Below are positions 37,665-50,200 of a stretch of 64,000 bases of DNA, one piece after another. The notes under the pieces are model-generated. The model was not told the origin of the DNA. It ran no database searches and saw nothing but the letters and a program-made list of their open reading frames with translations. Made by a program: the position numbers and the translations under genes. Numbering within the stretch: position 1 is the first letter of the stretch; every line of letters starts with the position of its first letter. The stretch is from NCBI GenBank assembly GCA_006384855.1, contig VCJN01001416.1, forward strand, positions 46,807 through 110,806, read 5' to 3'. The stretch is from Tetraselmis striata. Lineage: Eukaryota > Chlorophyta > Chlorodendrophyceae > Chlorodendrales > Chlorodendraceae.

Positions 37665-38023
37665 GGAGGGAGATTTGGATACACTAGGCCCGCATCCTGT
37701 GCCGAAGTCGAGGGATTTGGCCAAAACCTGTCTAATCCGGCATGATAGGAAGCCCTGGGGTAGGGCTTCAAGGCACAACAACTCCGGCTGGATTCTGACC
37801 ACATCCGGCGGGGCCGGGGTGATTAACCGCCCAGGTGGGGCGGGTGGGTCAGGGCCGTGGAAACAATATTTTGGATACAGTTTCAGCAAACGCGGCCCAG
37901 CACCCGCGTCGGCCCACCACCGCGTGTGCCATCATACCCCCCTCCCCCCTTCCACCGCTCAGCGCTTCAGCCACATATATAAGGAACCATTCGTTAAATA
38001 CGTCTAGAGCACAGGTGCTAAGC

Positions 38024-39235
38024 CTAGGGTTTTGACCCGCGTCGGGGTGTACTCGCGCTGCGGGAGCGGGAGCGATGGCGGCGTGAGTTCAGGTGGGCAG
38101 CCGTGACCACCTGTACTCTAGACACGGCACCACTCAGTACCCCAGTTCGGGGCCACTGAAATTCGTCGGAGTCCCAAAAATAGTCTTCCGTTTCAGCTGA
38201 GGGGTGTTGGGGGCTGGCTTCGTACGGGCTTGGCCAATCGGTTTGGTCCTCGGTGCCGGTCCAGTACCGGTACGGGACGACCTGACGGGCAGGCATCGGG
38301 GTTGCATCTTGCGATGGGGATGTTTCTTCGTCGTCTCCCCAGCGCCCCCTGTCGCTGCCCTGATATGGGGACAGGGTACCTCCTTGCATCGGCGACGGGG
38401 AGTAGTAGGGGCATGGTCTCGCTGCGAAGCTGTCGGGGCTGATTGCTGACGGGGCGGTAGGCGAGGTTTCCACCTGAACGATGACCGATCTGAGCCGCGT
38501 CCGCTGTCCACCGCGGCCTTCAGTCTCACGACTCGAGGCGTATGGAGAGGACATGGCAGGCTGTTGAAGTGGCTGTGGGCCGGATTCTGGCGGTGGTGGC
38601 TCCCGACTTGCCCGGGCAGCCTCAATTTTCTGAAGGAGAGCGAGGTAACACTTCGACGCCCAGGCATCTGCTGCCTGCAGCTTTTGCAAGGCTTTCTTTG
38701 CAGTGTCTGCGCTGACCTGGTTTATGCGGTGCTGTCTGGCATGCTCGAGCCCTACCTGGCAAAGATGAAAACCCTGATATTTCTCACTACCATGTTATTC
38801 TCCATGTAGGCAACAATCCATATATAAGGCGCTCCTTACCTCAGTGGTGTTATGGGTATGCTCAGTTGCCAACGCCATGGATGCTTGAAGTCCATCGAGG
38901 ACTTCTTGTTGCTTGGTGAGTGCATCGGTTGCGCGCGGCTCCTTCTGCGCGGCCTGGCGGAGCTTCTCATCCTCCTTCTCCAGCAAAGCCTTGTTCTTGG
39001 CAACATCTTTAGCAGCAGCTGCAACGCGCCTGGCGGCTGCCTCTGCACGTTTCCTCTCAGCTAGGCGTGCAGCCTTGTCAGCTTTTGCAGCGGCTGCCGC
39101 CCGCCGCTTCTCCATCTCACCGCGTGCCTTCACCTGCACTCGGATGGCGGCCTTCTGAGCCATGCGCCTGGCGTGGTGCTCCTTGTCTCGTGCTCGCTCT
39201 CGCGCCAACTTGTGACGCGCCGTCTCCTTGTCCAT
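38024..39235 (-). CDS. Coiled-coil protein with Arg/Ser-rich tail, encoded within the pogo element
   Basis: Six bases after the transposase stop, and in the same frame, an ATG starts a strongly charged helix (Lys/Arg/Glu/Ala-rich, about 120 residues, coiled-coil-like). The exon ends near 38847 at ACTGAG then GTAAGG. A matching acceptor (TTTGCCAG) near 38752 resumes in frame with VGLEHARQHRINQVSADTAK and continues to a Pro/Ser/Tyr-rich region and an SR-type tail (RRHRSRSRSASTPRRGSKP) ending near 38024. It could be a second element protein, or the C-terminal half of one long transposase ORF cut by the TGA. No known domain recognised. Confidence 0.5.
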
Positions 39236-39241
39236 AGCCCT

Positions 39242-41128
39242 TCACCTCCTCAAGGCATGCCCAACAGTCTTCTTTAGCCATTTCGTGAACAGAGCGTGCA
39301 TGGCTCTTTCGCCGCAAAGCATTTGGGCGTCCTCGCCCATGATACGACGGCGCCCAGGCATCTTGTAACGCTTGGACCACTTGTCCTTGTCTAGCGTAAG
39401 CGCCAGCACCTCGCAGATGGGCGGGTGCTCATGTACGTTCTGCACAATCAGCTCCTGGCGAAGGCGCTCGGTCTCTCGTTGGTGGTGCATGATCTGTTGA
39501 TATGTGTGTTTCACTGCAGCAATCTTCACATCAGGCAGCCCGCTGACACATACAGCATGCGCTAGGAGCTGAAGAGGATCGCTGGGTAAACCAGTGACGT
39601 TGCTGTCCAGAATCGATTCAATCGCAGTCTCCGGCTCGGCGGCGCCCTCGGTTTGCGCGATGGTGTTGACTGCTGTAATGGCGCCGCCCTCTTTCTGCTC
39701 TTTGATTGTCTGGTACACCTTGTTGCGTATGGCCTCAGGGTTGACGTCCCACTGGCGCGTGTCTCCGTTGGGGTACCCGGCCCTCTCGAAACTGCGACGG
39801 TTGCGCTCCTTGGACACTGCCTTCTCCCATGGCGAGCATGCGGGGATGACGCGCTTGTTGCCATAAGAATCGGTTACAGTAGCGTTGAGCAGGGTGGACT
39901 TGGAGCAGAGTAGGGATATGCATTCTGACTCGGTCAGCTCCTTAGCTCCTGAGGCCTCCAGGCGGGCCTCCGCTACGACTGTAAATGTCCGGCTACTCTC
40001 AGCGTTGGATTCGAGATCCAGGGGCTAGGAGGAATGGATGCTGTGCGGGGGCAAGCCGAGGGTCTTGACGTTGTTCTCGGTGTCAAGCCAATTGATGAGC
40101 CAGGGATCGCAGTGCCCGGAAAAGTTGTCGAGTATGACTACGAGAGGCAAAGGGCCGCTCCGCAAGCGTTCAGTGTACGGAAGGACATGTTTTTCCCATA
40201 TGGGCTGATTGAGGCGGCTGTCGTTGTAGCCCTTCTTCTGGACGGCCAACACCATGCCCTTCATCGGCGAGTTCGCGATCTTCTCTTGCAGCTTTTTGTC
40301 GAGCCACCATTTGGGCAGATCTTTAAGCAGGTCACCAGTCTCACTACTGCCCCGCAGGATGGCTACAAGAGGGAGACAAGAACCATCGCCGAAAATGAAG
40401 GGGATGAGAGTGATACTCCAGCGCCTATCAGCAACCAAACTGTGTGTCTGCTTTGCCCCACGACAAGTCACTACGCGCTGCGCACGGCCATCTGGCCTAA
40501 ACGATGTCTCATCAAGACTCATCGATAGGGCAGGGTGAAGTCCCGGGAACTCAACCTTCAGGTCCCTCAGAATCTCGTAGGTGATGCACGCCGACTTCCA
40601 GGTCACCATCCAGCGCTTGCGCTCCAGTTTGTCGGAGCAACGGACTGAAAGTTCGTCCCTGTGTCGATTCAAGAATGCTCGAAACCAGTCCTTGCCAGCA
40701 CTGCCACGGCGGATCCAGCCTTGGATGATCTTTTGTTGTCGGTCAGTCTTGATGGCGAGCGAGCAATATTTTACGACCTCCAACACCTTGCGTCGCAGGG
40801 CCTTAACAGTCCGCGGCAACGCTGCCTTCCCCCGACGAATGATAGCAGCAACCATCTGCGCCTCCTCCTCTTCGGTGAAGAGAACAAGGTTGGAAAACGA
40901 GGTCATCGAACGAGCCTTCCTAGCGGTTGCGGCGTTGCGCTGGAGGCTGGACTTCGGTACGCGGAAGCACTGCACGGCAGCGCGGAACGAGTGCGTTCCG
41001 TTCACAACAGCGCTCACGACATTCACCATGTCGGCGCTCGTGTACTTATTGTACTTCCCACGACCGCCCTCATCCGTTGCCTTGCTCTTTTTCTTGCCCT
41101 TGCCGGGCTTAGGGGGTCTGATAGTCAC
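39242..41128 (-). pseudogene. Pogo/CENP-B-type DDE transposase interrupted by a TAG codon
   Basis: Cuts and pastes its own element. The first frame (41128-40025, 367 codons) starts with a basic stretch, then an N-terminal helix-turn-helix region (KYTSADMVNVVSAVVNGTHS), an HTH/CENP-B-like middle, and the DDE domain with first Asp in MSLDETSFRP and second in VVILDNFSGH. It then reads LPPHSIHSS, TAG, PLDLES. Related transposases read LPPH-S-LQPLD here, so TAG sits where Gln is expected, just before the third catalytic Asp. The same frame stays open for another 260 codons to TGA at 39242. A single nonsense change (CAG to TAG) is the simplest reading, leaving a product without its third catalytic residue. 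Read-through is not excluded. Elsewhere in the window TAG ends EF-P at the expected place, so TAG is a normal stop. Confidence 0.75.
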
Positions 41129-41407
41129 GTGACGCTGGGTTCGGTGGAGGTGGTGCGCGCTGGGGGATCTGTCGCTCCGGCTGTCGTCGCGACGGATTTC
41201 AAAAATCGGGTCAACCCACCCGGCTTGGACACCTCACTGCGACCGAAGAGCGGCCCGTAGCATATGAGTGCATATTCTTGCCTGAAAGCCCTACAAAATG
41301 CCTCAAAATGAGCCGACAACCTCCATGATTGGGTCAGTCTCCACCAAGTTATGGGTGAAAAACAGCCCAAGTGTATCCAAAAATTGGTGTACCCAAATCT
41401 CCCTCCC

Positions 41408-42004
41408 ATGGAGATACTGTATTGTGTTTCTGAACATTGTTGACTATCCCACTGTCCCAACAGTGTTGTCTGTCGCAATGCAAACATGTACGGTACCTGT
41501 ACTTGTACGGTCTGGAAAAAAAACCGTATGGTCTGCTAGTGGTTTCAAGTTACGGGTACCAGTACCACCATGTTTCCGTAACGAGCGTCGCGGGGGTACC
41601 GGGCTCGTCTGGTTGTTTGCGAGAGGCCGCTGCGCGGCCGACGGGCAAAGAGGGTTAGCGCGGCCGGTCAGGGAGGCCGCGCCAAAAAGAGGGAGTCAGA
41701 GTAGACTCGCGATGTGGATGAGCAGAGTAGAGCCGGAGGGGTTGACCCCGGCGAGGGTAGGGGGAGGATGACGACTCGCGCAGGAGTGCCAGCGGTGAGA
41801 GAGTCCCGCTCATGCCGACGACTCCAACGCAACGTTACTTGGAGTAAGGCGCGCCCGGATAGGAGAAGGCGTGCCCTCGAAACGCGGCTGCCTGGGGTCG
41901 GCACGGCGGAGCACCCCATCATTCGGCCTTGTCGACCGTAAGGGCCTCAACTTTCGCTTTGCCCTTATACCTGAGTCCTTGGTGACGTCCTTTACGAAGG
42001 TGGC
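41408..42004. other. Intergenic, no gene seen
   Basis: Flank of the pogo element with GC-rich sequence. No ORF has supportable features. Confidence 0.35.
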
Positions 42005-43060
42005 TCATGGCGCCACCGCCTTGCGCCCCGGGTGCGTAGTTTTGAAGTTTTCGCGACTGCTGCCGCCCCCGTCCCAGTCGCGGTCGTTGCGCGTGAGGAC
42101 GCCGCTGAAGCGCTGAAGGGCGGTGCTTTTCGCGGCGCTAGCGATGTTGGCGTCGTAGACGCGGTCCTTGTCGCGCTCATGTAGCTCGGTGAACTCGGGC
42201 GACCCCGGGTTCTCAGTACCGGGGCGGAGGTAGCGCTCCCGTGCGACGTCGTCGAGAGCGAAGATGTCGATGTTGTGCATCCGCGTATCCTAGCACTTGC
42301 GGAGGTAGGCCAAGCGGAACCGATTGCCGTTGTCGATGATTTGCATGCTGTGGACGACGGCCTCGAGTCGCTGCCCGACGGCCGGCGTGATCCCGTCGGT
42401 GACGCATGCCGCCGCCAGTAGCTTCCGCAGCTCGGCAGCCGAGCCGGCGATGAAGCCCATATATAGCACGCGGCGTAGTGGTAATACTCGTCCGCTGCCG
42501 GCTGAAGACGAGAGTTACCAAGCGGGCACTCGAGAACACGGTCGAGGGCGATAGGGAAGAGCCCCAGTCGTCGCAGACTGTCGGGAGGCATCCCGTTCTC
42601 GAAACCGGGCAGAGCATTAGCGAGGGCGGTTTCCAATCAAGGTAATAGTGTGGTTCGCTCGATGGGGCGAAGGGCGCACGGACGTACTGGTCACGACCAC
42701 CGGCGCGGGATTCGTTCCTGCCCGGAATGGCGTCCTCTTCACCGGCGGCAGCCATCGGCTTAGGGGTCTCTTGAGTGGCGAAGAACCGGGAGAGTTGCTC
42801 TTGGACGAGTTGCTTCATTCGTGTATCTTCCGTCTCACGACGCGCCGTCTCGATGCAGTCTTGCGGTGTCGCCGCCGTCGCGACGCATCCGATAGCCGCC
42901 GCCTTGCCGGCGTCGACCATCTTGGGGCTGGTGGGTGAGCTAGCGCCATACATAGCAAAAAGGTCTTCGTGCAGCGAACCTCGTGGAGAAGAGAGAAAAG
43001 AAGAGCCTCGGCTCGAGCTGGTCATGAAGCAGCAGCGAGAACGGAGGGTGTGAGGTATAG
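42005..43060 (-). pseudogene. Broken ORF, mostly helical, possibly a retroelement capsid-like protein
   Basis: Three frame segments on the minus strand read as one protein if two small indels and a stop are allowed. Upstream: QCI-type Gln/Arg-rich helix (LVQEQLSRFFATQETPKP). Middle: LRRLGLFPIALDRVLECPLG and EYYHYAACY. After a 2-base shift in a (TA) run: MGFIAGSAAELRKLLAAACV, then a TAG, then MHNIDIFALDDVARERYLRP and a DRDWDGGGSSRENFK end. Helical content and a Gly-rich basic end recall gag-type proteins of retroelements, but no zinc knuckle is seen. Identity unknown. Confidence 0.4.
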
Positions 43061-44209
43061 TACCGTTTCCAAGGGCCTGAGCACTCTGCACGGTCCGAAA
43101 CCGCGAGTTAGTGTTGTGCGGGCAGAAGGCCAACACAAAACTAATATGAGTGGTCCAGTCTAGCGGACGATGATGGTTTTATAAGATTTGATGGGTGCGG
43201 GCGTGGCCGCTGCTTTCCGCACGCACGGTGCTGTAAATCGGCTTGGTCGATCATTGCTGGCGTGGCGCATCGATCGGGGACTACTGGTTTCGACACCCGC
43301 ATACCCTAGGTGCAGGGAGGAAAAAGGAAACCCCAAGAACACAGCTCTGAACAAACAAAAAAATCCGACAACGGCATAATTAATATATTCGCGACCTACT
43401 GTACATTCTCGCCATAAATAAGTCATGTACATACCGTAGAATTAAATATACGGTTCGCGGGACCAAAAAATGATTAATTGTTTTGCACCTTCGAGTCGGA
43501 TATTTCGTTCGATATTCGTTCTATATTGAATTATTTCTCCGATTTAATACTTTTTCTCTTCGCTGGCGGGGGGTCACAAACGGTCCGCAGGCAGTTTCTG
43601 TTTGCACGGTATGTACGGTAGATTACATGAGACTAACCCTTAGCGACCTGTAGCCAATAGGGTTTAGGGTTTATTCCTACCTGTAGCGCCTAATCTTAGC
43701 GGCAGCGGTGTGATGGCGCGCGGCCTCACGGCCTGTGATTGCGGGTGCGCATGCTGTGTAACCGATTTTTGTGTGAGTAGTTAGGGCCTTGTCGTATGTT
43801 AATTACTATACGAATATATCGAATACCCAATATCTGTTTTAACCGTCATTCGCATCAGTGCTTCAGCGGGCCAGAAGCTTGGGCAACGCGGCGCGCGCCA
43901 GATGGTCACCACGCCAGGCCAGGCCGAAGCCTCCCGTAGATGGGGCGAGCGCTCGCGTGGTAGACTACCCACTTCGAAACGCCCAACACATTGGCAGCGT
44001 TTGCACTGGAGACGCGGACGGGGTTTGCCCGATTAAACTCCAAAAGCGTGTTCTGAGGCGCACCGGGCTCCGCGCGTTGACACTGGCGGCATCTTGACCG
44101 GACTCGGGGCGGAAACGCCGCCAGGGCGTCACAGCGACTTTGTGGGCAGTGCGAGTACCAGGGGGTGCTCAGTCAGCAGACTTCGTAGGCGAGTTGGCGG
44201 TCAAGTGCG
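43061..44209. other. Intergenic; upstream of the receptor gene
   Basis: AT-rich 43380-43560 with TATA-like runs, then the telomere-like motif at 43658, then GC-rich sequence up to the receptor start. No gene seen. Confidence 0.4.
43658..43673. repeat. Short interstitial TTTAGGG motif
   Basis: Two consecutive units, AGGGTTTAGGGTTTA, of plant-type telomere repeat. Short enough to be chance, but a second case beside 9.3 kb. Confidence 0.4.
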
Positions 44210-47200
44210 ATGAGGTTGGGACGTGGCAGTAGTTCCCGGAGCGGGAGGCTGCTGCCTTTGCTGCTACTGCTGGTAGCGGCGCTGCTTGCGGCCGGCGCTG
44301 CTGGTGCGTCACGCCGGCCCTCCCGCGCTCCCGCAATATCACCGCCAACCGCTGAATCCTCATACTTTCCGCAGTACTGTGTCCGACACCCACGACCTTG
44401 GAGCAGGAACTCTCGGAACCTGAGACCACTTGTCTCGCCAGTGACTCCGGCAAGGCACAGGCCGCCGCGGCCGCCATCTAGATAGTCTGACACATTATAT
44501 ACTAGGTCGATGGTAGTCATTTGTCGCGTAAGCGTCCGAACGAGCGTAGCTTGCAACGCTGCGAGGCCGGATGTCGCTGCAACATCCGCCGTCCATACGA
44601 GTACATAATCCGCAGTGGCAGTCGGAGCAGTCCAGTGGCACGGCAGCCACGCAACGTGAACGTCACGGCTGATCCACGTTCGTGTTCTAGCTGGAAGTGT
44701 GACTAGAAACGGTTTTTCGATTCTTGTTATCGTCCTCTTTGAATCGTTAGCCCAATAGGGGTCGCAAAGCCAGGCTTCCGTCGCTTTTTGTTCCGAACCG
44801 GGGCGTCTTGGGGTCCGGCGGTCGCCGCGACCATGTTTTAGTTGGCCCGACGCTCACCCCAGCTCTGTTGATGTTGCTATTTCTCCTGCAGGCCAAAATG
44901 ATAGCGCAGCCACAACAGCGCCTCCCTTTGAGTGTACTGTATGCCAAGCTGGACAGTACATCGTAAAGGAATGTGACGCGGCTGTGGGACAAGACACGGA
45001 ATGCGCAGATTGCAGCGCTTGCCCAGGGGGGTCGTTTGTTAAGGCGGAATGCTCTTCATCTGAAGACACTCTTTGCGAGTTGTGCAGGTGAGGCAGGCCA
45101 TGTCATGGGTGACATGAGGCAAGTCATGCAGTCTGGACACGACAGCTAAATACGTCACGAGGCTCGGGGCGCGGTGGCTTTTCTATTGGTTGATCGATGG
45201 CAACTGTCTATGCAGTGGGTGTGGTACGGGATGGAGGGGTAGAAGCGAGAACAGGCAGGGGCTAAGAGACGTAAATTTTTGCCGCTCGCAGTGAATGTGA
45301 TTCCGGCGAGGTGGAGGCCCAGGCATGCAGCAAAATTGCAGACACAGTATGTGCCCCAGCTCCCTCGGAGGAGGGTGAAGGGGAGGAGGAGGAGGAGGAG
45401 GAGACCCTTCCGCTTCAGGATGAAGCAGAAGAGGCCGAGGAGGAGCCTGAAGCAGTCCAAGAGCAGCCTGCTGTTGAGTGTGGGGCCTGCCCGGAGGCCG
45501 AGTTCCTGGTGTCAGAGTGCGATGAGGATGCAGGCGTGGACCGCCGGTGCCGCGCCTGCTCTGAGCGCTGCGGTGAGGGGGTGACAGACTGCATTGCCGA
45601 TGGCAATGGGGATGCCCTGTGCGCGGAGTGCAACTTTGGCGATGACCTCTATGTGGAAGACCGCGATGGGGATGGGTATGGAGAGTGCAAGTTCTGCAGT
45701 CCATGTCAGGCCGGCGAGTACCTGAAGACGCCGTGCACGGGCTCCACGGACAATGTATGCGAGGCATGCAGGTGAGCATAGCCTGGGATTGTTGGATGGC
45801 AGATCAATAGTAGCTGCAAAACTGTACTTAATAGGCTAGCATGTTGTTCGGGCAAGACTTGAGTGGTGGCAATGTGTGTCTGCAGTGAGTGCGGGGACGG
45901 AGAGGAAGAGGTGGAGGCATGCACCGACACCCAGGACACGCAATGCGCCGTTGCTGAGAAGCAACAGTCCACTGTGGAATGCGGGGCCTGCCCTGAGGGC
46001 GAGTTCCTTGCGTCGGAGTGTGATGTAGACGCGGGCACGGACCGCCGGTGCCGTGCCTGCTCTGAGCGCTGCGGTGAAGGGGTGACAGACTGCATTGCTG
46101 ACGGCAACGGGGATGCACAATGCGCGGAGTGCAACTTTGGCGATGACCTCTACGCGGAAGACCGCGATGGTGATGGGTATGGGGAGTGCAAGTTCTGCAG
46201 TCCGTGTCAGGCTGGCGAGTACCTGAAGACGCCATGCACGGGCTCCACGGACAATGTATGTGAGGCATGCAGGTGAGCATAGCCTGGGATGGTTGGATGC
46301 ATTACGTATAGTAGCTGCAAAACTGTACTTTACGGTCATGCACGATACAAGACTTGACTGTCTGACTTGACTTGATGTGTGTCTGCAGTGAGTGCGGCGA
46401 CGGGGAGGAGGAGATGGAGGCATGCACCGGCACCAAGGACACGCAGTGCGCCGCTGTTGAGCAGCAACAGTCCACTGTGGAGTGCGGGGCCTGCCCGGAG
46501 GCCGAGTTCCTTGCGTCAGAGTGCGATGAGGATGCAGGCGTGGACCGCCGGTGCCGCGCCTGCTCTGAGCGCTGCGGTGAGGGGGTGACGGACTGCATTG
46601 CCGATGGCGATGGGGATGCCCTGTGCGCGGAGTGTAACTTTGGCAATGAACTCTATGTGGAAGACCGCGATGGTGATGGGTATGGGGAGTGCAAGTTCTG
46701 CAGTCCGTGTCAGGCCGGCGAGTACCTGAAGACGCCGTGCACGGGCTCCACGGACAATGTATGCGAGGCATGCAGGTGAGCGCCGCTGCTGATGTTTGTG
46801 TTGTGGACTGCGTGCTGGTGAAGTACTTGCCCTCCTTTAATGGTATTGATTTGTTGTTGACTAGCATGTTCGCTTTTGTGATAACCTGCGCACAGCTCTT
46901 GTGGCGACGGAGAGGAGGAAGCGGAGGCCTGCACCGCCGCGGCCGACACTGTCTGCCAGGTGGCGGAGGTGGAGGTGCCCCCGTGCGAGAACATCTGTGA
47001 GGTGGGCTACTACCTGGACCAGCAGTGCGATGACAAGGGAGAGAAGAGATGCCGCGAGTGCCGCACCTGCGAGCCCTCAGACGATGACGACGAGGACCTG
47101 TACGAAGTGCGTGTTTGCGACAACACCGCGCTGGTTGAGGGCAACGCGCTTTGTGACAAAATGAGGGAGCCACCCGTACCCGAGGTGGGCGCCCTTCTCT

Positions 47201-50200
47201 CCTCACCGTAATTCTCGACGCTGCGCCAGGGCACCACTGCATGTTTACTCTTGCACAAGCGTGGCAGCTGCGCCTGATCCCTATGGTTGCTCCCTCCATA
47301 TCGCAGATAGTGCAGTCTATTGTCGAGGCTGACGGGGACGTACGCCTCAGACTTGAGCTGAAGCTTGTCGAGGGCTACAGCTTTGAGGACATGTACATTG
47401 TCTACTCTCTGCATGAGGTGGGCCGCCGTGGTCAGCTGATACGTCATCACAGATAGCTGTGCTGTAGCCGGGCGCACTGAGCTTGCCCCATGTGTATGCC
47501 CCACTCAGGATGAGGATGACACCGACGATGTTGACAAGCCAGACTGCGATGAGCAAGACAGCCGCGTCTCCGATGCTGATAGCGCGAAGCTGCTTCTGGA
47601 CCCGGAGAAGTGGTGGGGCATCGGGCTGCGCGCCTGCCCTGTGGACAGCAAAAAGGTGAGGGGGGGGGGGGGCAAACGTGCGGAAGGGATTGCGATGCCG
47701 GTGCCTGGGTTCATGGGAATATATATTGGGAAGGACAGTGTGGCAGTAGGATGCTGAGGTGTCTCGGCGTGGTGGACGCGCAGGGCTACAAAGTGAGCAA
47801 TTCCCTGAAGGTCATCACTTCCGGCTGCAGCTGCCGGCAGGGGTTTTACCCCACCCGGCCCTGCGAGGGGGGTGCAGTGGTGGAGTGCGCCGAGTGCGAG
47901 CAGTGTGGGGAGGACGGGGAGTGCGCCGGCCCGGATGAGGGCGACTGCACCAAGTGCGGAGACGGCGGTCTGTTTTTCCTGCCAGGTATGCATCCCCCCC
48001 CCCCCCCCCCCCCCTCCCCACCTAATAACATGCACACACTTCGACCACATCGGCCGTCCGCGCTGGCAATTCTATTGCATTTCTGTAGGTGGGTGTGGCT
48101 GAACGGCGGCGCTGTGCCGTGTCGTGCGTTCTCAGGGGATGATGACGAGGAGAGGGGCGAATGCCGCACCTGCAGCGATGCCTGCCCCGTTGGGCAATAC
48201 CGCACGGAGAGCTGCTCGGAGAGCTCGGACATCACCTGTGAGCGCTGCAGTCCCGAGTGCGCACAGGATGAGGTACGGTGGGTGTCACCTATGCTGACGA
48301 AGTGAAGCAGCAGCGCCGACGCTGCTGAACGCAGGCGTAAGGTGGCTAGATCAGCACCTCCGCTGAGTGTGCAGGGCGATTGACTTGCGTCGTCTGCGTG
48401 CGCAGATCGAGGTCATTCCTTGCGGCGACGACAAAGATAGGCAGTGCCTGTCCGCGGACGAAGCCACCGCGCCCGTCCCTGTCCTTGACGAGAGCAACCT
48501 GCGCTACGACGGGCGCGGCAGGCTGGTTGTGCCCATTGAATTGTCCGGCGTGTCGTACGACGACTTTGAGGTGCGAGGCTCGAGGCGGCTTTCTACGGAC
48601 CATTATTTGCATTAGATTATTTAAGCCTACTAATGCGGGGGAGGAGTGCTGAATTATGTGACACTGGCCCCACCCCGCCGCACAGATTGGCTACATTTGG
48701 GTGCCAGGCGACGACCTCGCCGATGCGCCCACCCCCGTTTGCAACCCCGACGACCCAGACAGCGTCAACTTTGTCGACGAGGACCTCGACCTGAGGCGCG
48801 AGGAGTCCTGGATCATCGTGTCAGCCATCACCTGCCCCAAGGATCACGTCAACCTGCTGCGATCGGAGGTAGTGTCGTGGGTGCTATCGGCGTGCGAGTG
48901 CCCCGCCGGCTCTTTTGTCTCTCGTTCCTGCGAAGAGGACGGTGCTATTCGCGAATGCGAGGCGTGCCGCGAGTGTGCTGACAGCGAGGAAGAGGTATCC
49001 CCCTGCGAGGGCGGCCGCGACCGACAGTGTGCAGTGCCGGGCGCAGTCCTCCCTGGCAAGGGACGGCTGGACGCGCCGGTGGTGGGTAAGGGCTTCTCCG
49101 AGGAGGGTGGCCTGAAAATCCAGATCGACCCGCCGGATGATGACACCAAGGTAGCCGCCGGTTGCCTGCCGTGTCATTTTTGGAATACATGCAAATTATT
49201 GCTGTATCATCGCGCTGTTCACGCAATTGCTGTCGACTGAAGGCCAACATGTGGCCTTTGCCGCAGTTTGTATTTTTCAAGACGTCGCTGATCAATGGAG
49301 ACCTGGACGCTGAGGCTGTGGCCCTTGTCGACTGCGACGCGGTCGTCCTGGAGGAGGCTGCTGGCGAGGACGTGTTCAGCGGCACACTGTCCGGCGGAGC
49401 CACCGCGCCGAAGGTGCTCAACTTCGCTGGAGACGCCGTGGTCAGTGTCAGCGCCATCACTTGCCCCACCGCCGACGACGCCTTCGCCTCGGCTGCTCTC
49501 TCGAAGCAGTTCAGCCTATGCAAGTGCGGCTCCAACGAGTATTTGGTTGAGCAGTGCGACGAGGCCGCGGGAAAGCCGTCTGTATGCGGCGACTGCGGGG
49601 ACGTGTGTGGCGAGGGTGGGGACTGCGACGCATCGGGGTCGTGCATCTCTTGCGCCGACAGCGCCTTTTCTGGTTGGCGGCGAGTGCCGCCCCTGCTCAA
49701 CGGTAAGGACACCGCCGCCGACATGGCTCCGAATCCGCTTGTCGTGAGGTCCACTCCCCCGCGTGCTAACATACATACTGTGGCCGTGTGATTTATAGGA
49801 GTGCGATGACGGGTCGTACCTCGCGGCGCCGTGCACTGCCGATGCGGACGCCGTTTGCACCGTTTGCTCTGAGTGTGCGGCCGGCGAGGTTGCTGCCAGT
49901 GCTTGCAGCGCCCAGGCCGACACTGTGTGCGAGGCGGTCGCAGCGGTCCCTGTGCCGTCCGTTGACGCCAGCTTTGCCAGCCTAGAGGCCATCGGTGCCG
50001 GCGAGCCGGCGCTGCAGGTGGCTGTGACGCTTCCACAGAGCGCAAGCGGCGACTGGTATCCTGCGTTCACCTCGAAGGTGTGCCACGCTCACTAACTTGT
50101 ATGAATTATGTGTGAATGCGGGGATGGCTTACTTCGCGTTTTATCAATATGGGACCCGGTGATGCCCTTACCTACACCACCTTCAGTTCGACGCAAGGTC

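Larger units (their letters stand above)
37665..41407. mobile_element. Pogo-like DDE transposon with short terminal inverted repeats
   Basis: The left end (37665-37685) reads GGAGGGAGATTTGGATACAC and the right end (41387-41407, minus strand) reads GGAGGGAGATTTGGGTACAC, so about 20 bases with one mismatch bound the transposase and its downstream ORF. A further GTGTATCC at 41371-41378 repeats part of the end. I could not identify a clean TA target duplication, so the true ends may lie a few bases outside. Confidence 0.65.

Noticed and set aside
300-42296. Reassignment of TAG to glutamine
   Set aside because: TAG ends EF-P exactly where the family ends and also ends augmin subunit 4, so TAG is a normal stop here. 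The in-frame TAGs are confined to mobile-element ORFs.
45836-47299. 487-codon open frame on the minus strand
   Set aside because: It is antisense to the receptor's Cys-rich exons and open only because of their composition; it crosses their introns without splice logic.
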